DNA of 64,000 nucleotides, from NCBI RefSeq assembly GCF_020532725.1, contig NZ_JAJAVC010000006.1:620001-684000 (forward strand), written 5' to 3'. Under the pieces are notes generated by a model. That model was given only the letters and a program-made list of their open reading frames with translations, made no database searches and was not told the origin of the DNA. This DNA is from Methylobacillus arboreus. GTDB taxonomy: Bacteria; Pseudomonadota; Gammaproteobacteria; Burkholderiales; Methylophilaceae. A program made the position numbers and the translations under genes. Of the stretch, positions 15,974-23,996 are shown piece after piece; the first letter of the stretch is position 1, and each line of letters starts with the position of its first letter.

Positions 15974-18757
15974 ATGTCGCAGACGAAATTGCCGCGGCTA
16001 TTGATCATCGACCCGACACCTCCGGGATACATATGTGCTACGAGCCAGTTAAAGCAATTGTTCCTTGAAGACTGGCCACAAGACCATGTTTTGCAGGTAT
16101 GGTACGAAGACTTGGCAGCGCAACCTTTGCGCACGATCAGGTTAGGGCAGTCCCTTGAGGAAAACATCACAGATGCCGGGACGGTTGAGGAAGTCATGAA
16201 TGACTGTGTCCGATTCCAGCCAGACATCATCTATTTCCGGCCGGTGGAATCCGGCGCCTTGTTTGGATTCGTCGAGCGTTTGCTGGATACCCTGCCAGTG
16301 CCTTTGGTAGTACATATGATGGATGACTGGCCAGAACGCCTACGCATCCGCGATGCAGCCCGCTTTGCCTGGTTCGCCCCGAAGCTGCGGCGTATCCTGG
16401 CAAAAAGCTGGCGTCGACTAAGCATTGGAACCGCGATGAGCAGAGCCTATGCCTCACGCTATGGCGGTTACTGGCTTCCTTTGGCCAATGGGGTGGAGCG
16501 ATCCGATTTCGCCAACGACCATGCAAAATCGTACAGCATTCCCACCCCGGCATCCCCGTTTATCATTCGCTATATGGGCGCGCTTGCCGACGACATGACT
16601 TATGCCAGCGTCCGGGACGTAGCTGAAGCCGTTGCCTCATTACAGGAAAAATGCCCGGTTCGCCTTGAAATCTACACAGTAGAGGAGTGGCTGGACAAGG
16701 CACGCCATGAGATGGGAAATTGGGCAGGTGTGTCCGTGCACCCTCAGGTTGACGAATCCGCATACAAAAAAACACTTTGCGAGGCAGATGCGCTGGTCAT
16801 TGCCTACAATTTCGACGCCATGAGCATGGCTTACACAGGCCTTTCCATCGCCAACAAAATGCCGGAGTGTCTGGCCTCCGGCACACCAGTACTGGCTTAT
16901 GGGCCGCCCAGCACCGCAACGATTGCCTATTTGCACCATGCTGAATGTGCGGAGCTCGTCACAGAACGAAACCCCGAGAAGTTGCGCAATGCGATCAAAC
17001 ACCTGGCCATTCACCCGGCAAGACGGCAAACGCTTGCTGCGAAAGCGCAAGCCTATGCCGCCAGGCATCTTTCGCGCAAAGCCGTCCAGCAAAAGTTCAG
17101 GCAATATGTTTCCCTTGTATCTGCGCCAGCAGGCCAGGTAATTGTCGGGCCTTTTGAGCGCGAGCGGTCCGCGCACTATGACGAGACGCATTGCATCGCC
17201 AACCTGTACGCTGGTGAATACAGTATGGACAAAACCATGATAGATGTGGGGGCCCATGTTGGCTCAGCATTGTGGCCTTTCCTCAATAAAGGCTGGCATA
17301 TCTACGCTTTTGAACCGGATGATCAGAACCGTAGCAAGCTGCTGGAAGGGTTGGCCGGGCATGCAAACAAGCATTTGGTGACGCTGGACGCACGTTGTGT
17401 CAGCAATAAAACTTGTCATGGCTTGCCGTTTTACCGGTCAGAGCAAAGCACGGGCATCAGCGGGCTTTCCGCCTTTCACGAGTCCCACGCCGAAACGCAG
17501 CGGGTCAGTGCTGTCACGCTAAGCGATTATTTTGCTAATGACGCAACACCTGACGTTGATTTTCTGAAGATTGATACCGAAGGGCACGATCTTTTCGTGC
17601 TGAATGGTTTTCCATGGGATCAGAAAAAACCTGCTGTTATCGAATGTGAATTCGAGGACGCCAAGACCATACCGCTAGGTTACGACTTCCATGACTTGGC
17701 GCAATTTTTGGTCGATAAAGGTTACACAGTCTACGTCAGTGAATGGCATCCCATCGTGCAATATGGCACACGCCATGACTGGCGTTGCCTAGCAAAATAT
17801 CCTTATCAACTGCAGAACGAAAAGTCCTGGGGAAACTTGCTGGCATTCCGCGATCCGGTAGACGAGCTTGTGCTGGCACAGGTGGTAGAAAAACAGCTTC
17901 GCTTTCCACCTGCTGCCCTACAGGCCGAACACCTGCTGGGGTCATTAACATCAAGACAGCTAAACCTTGACGGCCTGCCGCTTGAAGTTCTGGACGACAT
18001 GTATGACGCAACGTGGTACCAGCAACGCAAGAGTTATGAAGAAAAGGCTTCGTTGCTATACCAGTTTATCCGCGATGAGGGGTTTGTTCAATTTGTCGAT
18101 GTTGGCGCAAATGTCGGTTTCATATCCATATTAGCCAGCTTAACGGCTCCTGAGCTGCATTGTATTGCGCTTGAAGCAGACCCTCGCCTGGTCGAGCTCA
18201 TGCGTCGCAATTTTGAAAGACTTGGGCTTGAAAAAATTCTCATCCTCAATGCAATTATGGGTGCAGAATCGCGTACTGATACGACTTTCAGCCTGAACCC
18301 CAGAAGCAGTCTTGATAATCGTGTCAGTATCAGTGGCTGGGGGGAAATAGCGTTGCCTATGATGCGCCTTGATCACGTGTTGCAAAAACATGGTGTCTCA
18401 GGCAAAACATTTTTCAAAATTGACACCCAGGGCTTTGAGTTCAATGTGTTGCGCGGTTGTGACTCCTGGTTGCTCAATCATCATGACTGGGTAATCAAGA
18501 TGGAGTTCGCTCCTGACTTGCTACGATCACAGGGAACAGATCCACTAAGCTTGCTGGCCTGGCTACAGGACGAATGTCGCTTTGAAATTGCCGAATTTGC
18601 CGAACGCATCCCATATGGAACACCCAGCATGGAATCCCTTTTTTCCTATCCGCTGAAGCAAGAAAATCGCGAAGATTTTCTCGACTATGTCATGTCTCTC
18701 AACAAAGAGGGAATTGGCTGGGTAGACTTGCTGGTAAGACCGTACCACAGACCCTAG
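15974..18757 (+). CDS. Three-module protein: GT-B-like glycosyltransferase plus two FkbM methyltransferase domains
   Basis: A 927-residue protein with three parts. Residues 1-~385 look like a GT-B glycosyltransferase (LLIIDPTPPGYICATSQ at the start, ANKMPECLASGTPVLAYG as the donor-site helix). An FkbM domain follows near residues 420-610 (MIDVGAHVGSALWP, FLKIDTEGHDLFVLNGF). A second FkbM domain lies near residues 705-890 (FVDVGANVGFISILASL, FFKIDTQGFEFNVLRG). A clear ribosome site GAGAGGAG precedes ATG 15974. It could extend a glycan and cap it by O-methylation within one polypeptide. Domain calls are firm; the glycan is unknown. Confidence 0.8.
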   Translation: MSQTKLPRLLIIDPTPPGYICATSQLKQLFLEDWPQDHVLQVWYEDLAAQPLRTIRLGQSLEENITDAGTVEEVMNDCVRFQPDIIYFRPVESGALFGFVERLLDTLPVPLVVHMMDDWPERLRIRDAARFAWFAPKLRRILAKSWRRLSIGTAMSRAYASRYGGYWLPLANGVERSDFANDHAKSYSIPTPASPFIIRYMGALADDMTYASVRDVAEAVASLQEKCPVRLEIYTVEEWLDKARHEMGNWAGVSVHPQVDESAYKKTLCEADALVIAYNFDAMSMAYTGLSIANKMPECLASGTPVLAYGPPSTATIAYLHHAECAELVTERNPEKLRNAIKHLAIHPARRQTLAAKAQAYAARHLSRKAVQQKFRQYVSLVSAPAGQVIVGPFERERSAHYDETHCIANLYAGEYSMDKTMIDVGAHVGSALWPFLNKGWHIYAFEPDDQNRSKLLEGLAGHANKHLVTLDARCVSNKTCHGLPFYRSEQSTGISGLSAFHESHAETQRVSAVTLSDYFANDATPDVDFLKIDTEGHDLFVLNGFPWDQKKPAVIECEFEDAKTIPLGYDFHDLAQFLVDKGYTVYVSEWHPIVQYGTRHDWRCLAKYPYQLQNEKSWGNLLAFRDPVDELVLAQVVEKQLRFPPAALQAEHLLGSLTSRQLNLDGLPLEVLDDMYDATWYQQRKSYEEKASLLYQFIRDEGFVQFVDVGANVGFISILASLTAPELHCIALEADPRLVELMRRNFERLGLEKILILNAIMGAESRTDTTFSLNPRSSLDNRVSISGWGEIALPMMRLDHVLQKHGVSGKTFFKIDTQGFEFNVLRGCDSWLLNHHDWVIKMEFAPDLLRSQGTDPLSLLAWLQDECRFEIAEFAERIPYGTPSMESLFSYPLKQENREDFLDYVMSLNKEGIGWVDLLVRPYHRP

Positions 18758-18967
18758 GATATTCCTGGTTTTTCATCTTTTGCTTATTAATGCCTGCATG
18801 GATATGTGAATATGTGGGTTAACGCACGCCACTGCAACCTCCATTCCAATGGTCTGCAATTCAAATATTAACCGACCTTTATCGCCATTATTCCGGCATT
18901 AGACCAGCACTTGCCCAACGTATACTCTTTAACCTAGTCTCGCTCAACACTCAAAAAGGCCCAAGGA

Positions 18968-21900
18968 ATGGCAGGTGAACTCCCGCTAGTCAGCATCGTC
19001 ATGCCAGCATACAAGCACCAATATCTGGCACAAACGCTGGATAGGGTACTGGACCAGACTTATCCGATGCTGGAGCTAATCATCTGCGACGACAGTGATA
19101 ACGGGCGCATCGCCGAGCTGGTTGCGCAGAAGAAAGACAGTACAAACGTACTCATACGTTATTACAAGAATGGCGGGCACTTTGGAGAACTCGTCAGCAC
19201 AGTCAAGGGCATCAAACTAGCCCAAGGCAAGTACATCAAGCTCTTGCATGACGACGATGTGCTGGAACCCGACTGTATCACCGAGCTGGTAGCGGCCATG
19301 GAAAATGAGCAGGGCATTGCCCTGGCTTCTTCACGCCGCCAGCGGATCGACGACGACGGCGAGCCGTTGCCGGATATTCTCCATACCTGCTTCCCGTTTT
19401 CCGGCGATGTGGTCATCAACGGCAAGGAGCTGGTCTCGTTTCTCGGCGACCACACGATCAATTTCATTGGAGAGCCGAGTTGCATCCTGGCGCGGCGCAG
19501 CGACCTGCTGGAGATTGCCGACGAACTGATGTCGCTCAACGGCAAGGTCATCCATTGGGTTGGCGACTTGGCGCTGTATGCCAAGCTGCTGCAGCGCGGC
19601 AATTTGGCTTTTCTTGCCAGGCCGTTGACCAAGTTTCGCGTCTCCAGCACACAATTCAGCCAGGTTGGCCGCGACCAGGCTGGCATCGGCGACAAAGGCC
19701 ATGCTGATTTCCGCCAAGGGGTTCGCGATCTTGGCTGGTATCGCGCCTCTGGCGACAGTCGTTTCGTCAATGTCGCGCCGATCACGCGCCTGAAGGCGCG
19801 GGTGTTTAAGCCGATGAACCTGTTGGCAGCCTTGCAGCGCGCGGCGAAACTGGGCAGCGTTTCCCTGGCTAACTGGATTGCCTCGCGGCGGCCGACGCCG
19901 GTGCAGCAAAAGCTGATCGAGCAGCGAATGGCGCAACAGGACGGCGGCCCGCGCATTGCGGTCGTGCTGATCGATGTTAAAGGCGATGCCGATGCAGTCG
20001 GACGCACGTTGCAAACCCTGGAGCAGCCCAATCTCTACCGCAACCTGGATGTGCTAGTGTTTTCGCCATCTGCGCTACCCATTGCGGCAAACCAGGCCAG
20101 GGTTGTGACCTTCGACCCCGGGTCTGGCGTCGCTCCAGCATTGAATCAAAGCCTGACCGATTTACGGGCCGAATGGATCTTGCTGGTGCAAGCCGGCGCG
20201 GAATTCATGCACAGCGGCCTGCTGGTTGCCGCCCTGGATTTGCCCACGCTGCCAGAGACCTGCCAAGCGGCCTACGCCGATGAAATCATCCGCCTGGAAG
20301 ATGATGAGCTCGGCCTGATGCTGCGGCCAGACCTCAACCTCGACTTGCTGCTCAGTTTCCCGGCCAGCATGTCTTCACATTGGCTGTTCCGCCGGACGGC
20401 ATTGCTGGAGCAGGGCGGGTTTTCCGAAGAATTTGGTCAGGCTTTTGAGCTGGAATACCAGTTACGCCTGATCGAACAGCAAGGGCTGGGCTGCATCGGC
20501 CACATTAGCGAACCGCTGCTGACAGGCAACACATTAAGCTTGCAGGATAAACCCGAGGAGCAGGCAGTCATCCAGCGCCATTTGCAGGCCCGCGGCTATG
20601 AACATCCTGAAATCGCCAGCCACCTGCCTCGATGCTATGAGATCAATTACGGACATCCGCAACAGCCTGCGGTCAGCATCCTGATTGTAGCCAAGCACCG
20701 GTTGCCGCAAATTCAGCGCTGCCTGGAAACCTTGCTGGAAAACACAAGCTATCCCAATTACGAAGTGCTGCTGCTGGATCATGGCAACCAGGCAGCGGAC
20801 ATCCGCACCTGGCTGGCCGGGATTGAGGCAATGGGTGTCGCGCAACTGCGCGTGCTGCATTTCGCCAATAACCTTTCGCGTGAGGCATTGTGCAACCAGG
20901 CAGCGCAGCAGGCGCGGGGAGACTTCCTGCTCTGGCTGGGCGATGGCGCAGGGATTCTGCGCAAAGACTGGCTGCAGCAACTGCTCAACCATGGGTTGCG
21001 CCCCGAAGTGGGGGCTGTAAGCGGCAAACTGCTTTCCGCCGACGGGAAAATACGCCATGCCGGACTGCTGCTCGGCCTCAACGGCCCGGCAGGGCGCGCT
21101 TTTGAAGGGCTGGCCCACGACGATAACGGCTATATGCAGCGCTTGCAGTTAGACCAGGATTACTCTGCCATCAGCGGTGAATGCCTGATGCTGCGGCGGG
21201 ACTTGTTCCTGGAAGCGGGTGGCTTTGACGAAGACCCTTTGCTATCGCGCTGGGTTGATGTCGACCTGTGCCTGAAACTACAACAGGCCGGTTTCCTCAA
21301 TGTCTGGACACCGCGAGCGCAACTGCTGATGGACATGCCACCGGCCACCACCGCAAGCACCGGGGAAGAAGATGCCATGTATGCCCGCTGGCTGCCGGTG
21401 CTTGCGCGCGACCCGGCTTACAACCCGGGTTTCTCGCTGCAAGCCGAGCAGGGCTTCAAGCTGGCAGAACCGCAACTGGCCTGGCGCCCACTGCAAGCCT
21501 GGCGACCGTTGCCGGTTATCCTGGCGCACAATGCCGACCCATACGGATGCGGCCATTACCGGATCATCCAGCCATTTGCCGCCATGCGCGAAGCTGCATT
21601 GGTTGACGGCACGATATCCGCCAACTTATTGTCGCCTGCCGACCTGGAACGATATAAGCCTGACGCGATCGTGCTGCAACGGCAAACCACTGAAGAACGT
21701 GTTGAGGCCATGCGCAGCATCAAGGCTTTTTCACAGGCATTCAAGGTATATGAACTGGATGACTACATACCCAACCTGCCCATGAAGAGCATTTACCGCC
21801 AGCGCATGCCCAAGGACATCATCAAAATCCTGCGCCAAGGGCTCAGCTTTGTGGACCGTTTTGTGGTGTCCACCCCGGCATTGGCAGAAGCTTTTGCCGG

Positions 21901-22501
21901 GCTGCATGCCGATATCCGCGTCGTCAAGAACCGCCTGCCGGTCGCCTGGTGGAAAGACTTGCAGAGCCATCGCCGTACTGCAGCAAAGCCACGCGTCGGC
22001 TGGGCTGGGGGCAATAGCCATACGGGCGACCTGGAGCTGATTGTAGATGTCATCAAGGAGCTGGCCGACGAAGTGGAATGGGTGTTCTTTGGCATGTGCC
22101 CGGAAAAACTGCGGCCCTATGTGCACGAATTCCATGCCGGTGTTGCCATCGACCAATACCCTAAAGTCCTGGCCGGCCTGAACCTGGATCTTGCCCTGGC
22201 ACCCGTCGAGCAGAACCTGTTCAACGAGTGCAAAAGCAACCTGCGCCTGCTGGAATATGGAGCCTGCGGCTTCCCGGTCATCTGCAGCGATGTGCGTTGC
22301 TATCAGGAGGATGACCTGCCGGTCACCCGCGTCAAGAACCGCTTCCGCGACTGGGTGGATGCGATCCGCATGCATCTTGCAGACCTGGATGCCACCGCCA
22401 GAACTGGCGATGAACTGCGCAATGCGGTGCTGGCGAACTGGATGCTGGAAGGCGAGCATCTGCATTGCTGGCACCGTGCCTGGCTACCGGACAGCAACTA
22501 A
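18968..22501 (+). CDS. Four-module glycosyltransferase (GT2, two GT2-like, GT-B)
   Basis: A 1177-residue protein. Module 1 (residues ~5-260) is a standard GT2 domain with VSIVMPAYKHQYLAQT, IICDDSDNG and a DDD metal site in LLHDDDVLE. Module 2 (~329-540) is GT2-like, but QAGAE replaces the DxD site. Module 3 (~567-830) is GT2-like (AVSILIVAKHRLPQIQRCL) with GDG at that site. Module 4 (~849-1177) is GT-B-like: AHNADPYGCGHYRI, VYELDDYIPN and LLEYGACGFPVICSD. Only module 1 has a clean metal site. It is separated by 210 bp from the previous gene and may have its own promoter. Such long modular GTs often build O-antigen or flagellin glycans. Confidence 0.8.
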   Translation: MAGELPLVSIVMPAYKHQYLAQTLDRVLDQTYPMLELIICDDSDNGRIAELVAQKKDSTNVLIRYYKNGGHFGELVSTVKGIKLAQGKYIKLLHDDDVLEPDCITELVAAMENEQGIALASSRRQRIDDDGEPLPDILHTCFPFSGDVVINGKELVSFLGDHTINFIGEPSCILARRSDLLEIADELMSLNGKVIHWVGDLALYAKLLQRGNLAFLARPLTKFRVSSTQFSQVGRDQAGIGDKGHADFRQGVRDLGWYRASGDSRFVNVAPITRLKARVFKPMNLLAALQRAAKLGSVSLANWIASRRPTPVQQKLIEQRMAQQDGGPRIAVVLIDVKGDADAVGRTLQTLEQPNLYRNLDVLVFSPSALPIAANQARVVTFDPGSGVAPALNQSLTDLRAEWILLVQAGAEFMHSGLLVAALDLPTLPETCQAAYADEIIRLEDDELGLMLRPDLNLDLLLSFPASMSSHWLFRRTALLEQGGFSEEFGQAFELEYQLRLIEQQGLGCIGHISEPLLTGNTLSLQDKPEEQAVIQRHLQARGYEHPEIASHLPRCYEINYGHPQQPAVSILIVAKHRLPQIQRCLETLLENTSYPNYEVLLLDHGNQAADIRTWLAGIEAMGVAQLRVLHFANNLSREALCNQAAQQARGDFLLWLGDGAGILRKDWLQQLLNHGLRPEVGAVSGKLLSADGKIRHAGLLLGLNGPAGRAFEGLAHDDNGYMQRLQLDQDYSAISGECLMLRRDLFLEAGGFDEDPLLSRWVDVDLCLKLQQAGFLNVWTPRAQLLMDMPPATTASTGEEDAMYARWLPVLARDPAYNPGFSLQAEQGFKLAEPQLAWRPLQAWRPLPVILAHNADPYGCGHYRIIQPFAAMREAALVDGTISANLLSPADLERYKPDAIVLQRQTTEERVEAMRSIKAFSQAFKVYELDDYIPNLPMKSIYRQRMPKDIIKILRQGLSFVDRFVVSTPALAEAFAGLHADIRVVKNRLPVAWWKDLQSHRRTAAKPRVGWAGGNSHTGDLELIVDVIKELADEVEWVFFGMCPEKLRPYVHEFHAGVAIDQYPKVLAGLNLDLALAPVEQNLFNECKSNLRLLEYGACGFPVICSDVRCYQEDDLPVTRVKNRFRDWVDAIRMHLADLDATARTGDELRNAVLANWMLEGEHLHCWHRAWLPDSN

Positions 22502-22537
22502 CCGGGCTTTTGAGTTCATTAAATCCCGCATCTGGTC

Positions 22538-22563
22538 TGGCTGTCAGTCAATACTGACAGCCA
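22538..22563 (+). terminator. Perfect 11-bp hairpin after the glycan cluster
   Basis: TGGCTGTCAGT and ACTGACAGCCA form a perfect 11-bp stem around a CAAT loop, 36 bp after the stop of the four-module glycosyltransferase. No T-run follows, so it is either a weak terminator or a 3'-end stabilising hairpin. Confidence 0.45.
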
Positions 22564-22669
22564 ATTCATCCTCGCCCTGACTGCGGCTATTCCATGCAGC
22601 ATCTACTATTGTTCCCAGATTAATCGCAATGCGATTTTCCTACTGAACTACTTACAAAAGGAGCACACC

Positions 22670-22876
22670 ATGAATTGGGATCAAGTAGAAGGCAACTGGA
22701 AGCAACTCAAGGGCAAGGTGCGCCAGCAATGGGGCAAGCTCACAGACGACCAGTTCGAGCAGATCAAGGGCAACCGCGAAATGCTGTCCGGCAAATTGCA
22801 GGAACTTTACGGCATTTCGAAGGAAGAAGCCGAAAAGCAGATCGAGTCCTTCAATAAGAGCTGTACCAAACACTAG
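22670..22876 (+). CDS. CsbD family stress-response protein
   Basis: A 68-residue hydrophilic protein with the CsbD signature MNWDQVEGNWKQLKGK and later QFEQIKGNREMLSGKLQ. CsbD-like proteins (E. coli YjbJ is one) are abundant, poorly understood stress proteins, often under general-stress control. AAAAGGAG at 22657-22664 is a strong ribosome site. A monocistronic gene: the GT hairpin lies upstream and a strong terminator downstream. Confidence 0.92.
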   Translation: MNWDQVEGNWKQLKGKVRQQWGKLTDDQFEQIKGNREMLSGKLQELYGISKEEAEKQIESFNKSCTKH

Positions 22877-22920
22877 TCAAATAGTGTGATTTGATTCTCC
22901 TCCAGTAGTACTCCCTTTTT

Positions 22921-22943
22921 ACCGGCCCTTTGGCCGGTTTTTT
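22921..22943 (+). terminator. Rho-independent terminator of the CsbD gene
   Basis: Stem ACCGGCC/GGCCGGT with a 4-base loop followed by TTTTTT. It lies 45 bp after the CsbD stop codon. Confidence 0.9.
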
Positions 22944-23002
22944 CTTGTTGATGGTCTGGGTTTTGCTTAAGTATGATCATGAAAAATTTCTGAGTCCCCA
23001 GC

Positions 23003-23995
23003 ATGCCCTTGCCTAGCTTCAGCTACATCCAATGCAGTTTTTCCGGAATGGACTTCACGCTGCGCATTGAGTCCAGCCTGTTGTCGCCTGCGACCCTGTC
23101 CGGCAACCGCATCGTCAAGACCGTGCCTGCGCCTTCATTCTGTCCCGCCATTCCAGCGGAATATTTCAACGCCATCGAGGGCAACAAACTCTACAAGCTG
23201 GCTTACTATCTGGAGAACCTTGCATCCCTGCCGCCGATTAAGCGCATCTGGAGTTATGGCTCGGCGCAATCCAATGCCATGCTGGCCTTGAGTGCACTCG
23301 CACAACTCATGGGCACGGAGTTTCATTATGTATTGCCATACCTTGCAGACGAGCTAAAGGCAAAACCTAAAGGCAATCTCGCCATGGCATTAAAACATGG
23401 CATGCACATGCATATCGACAGTGCGCTTTATCGGCGCATGACACATCAAGAGTTTGTGCCGGGCGAAGACGAATGGATATTTGGCGAGGGCGGCAACAGC
23501 CTACATGCCGGCCATGGCTTTGAATTCATGGGCCGGGAAACCAGCGAGGCTTGCAATACATTGGGGCTGCATCAGGTATTCCTGCCCTCTGGCACGGGTA
23601 TTAGCGCCCGTCATTTAGCTGCTGCCATGCAACAAGATATTGAAGTGGTCACTACACCGGTATATGGCGACACACACTACCTGGAACAGGTATTTGCCGC
23701 ACAGCCAGGCCAGCCGAAACCGACAATATTGAGCAGCCAGCCGCATTACCGTTTTGGCTCGCTATATCGTGAACTGTGGGAATTGCAGGCCGAATTGGTG
23801 GCAGAAACCGGCATCAGCTTCGACCTGCTCTATGACCTGCCAGCCTGGGCCTGCATCCTGCAAAACCGCCAGCATTTCACGCAACCCTGGCTGTACCTGC
23901 ACCAGGGCGGCATGCACGGCAGCGCCACCATGCGTGAACGCTACATCAGGATGTTTGGCGCGGAGCGTCCCCCAACCATCAGGCTGGCAAGCTAA
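23003..23995 (+). CDS. 1-aminocyclopropane-1-carboxylate deaminase/D-cysteine desulfhydrase-like PLP enzyme
   Basis: A 330-residue fold-type II PLP enzyme. The PLP-lysine lies in GNKLYKL and the substrate loop in SYGSAQSNAM, both in the positions seen in ACC deaminase and D-cysteine desulfhydrase (YedO/DcyD). FLPSGTGISA matches the glycine-rich phosphate loop. D-cysteine breakdown to pyruvate, sulfide and ammonia is more likely than ACC use, but residues deciding this cannot be read with certainty. ATG 23051 is a possible later start. It ends one base before the stop of the convergent TonB receptor gene. Confidence 0.8.
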   Translation: MPLPSFSYIQCSFSGMDFTLRIESSLLSPATLSGNRIVKTVPAPSFCPAIPAEYFNAIEGNKLYKLAYYLENLASLPPIKRIWSYGSAQSNAMLALSALAQLMGTEFHYVLPYLADELKAKPKGNLAMALKHGMHMHIDSALYRRMTHQEFVPGEDEWIFGEGGNSLHAGHGFEFMGRETSEACNTLGLHQVFLPSGTGISARHLAAAMQQDIEVVTTPVYGDTHYLEQVFAAQPGQPKPTILSSQPHYRFGSLYRELWELQAELVAETGISFDLLYDLPAWACILQNRQHFTQPWLYLHQGGMHGSATMRERYIRMFGAERPPTIRLAS

Positions 23996-23996
23996 A

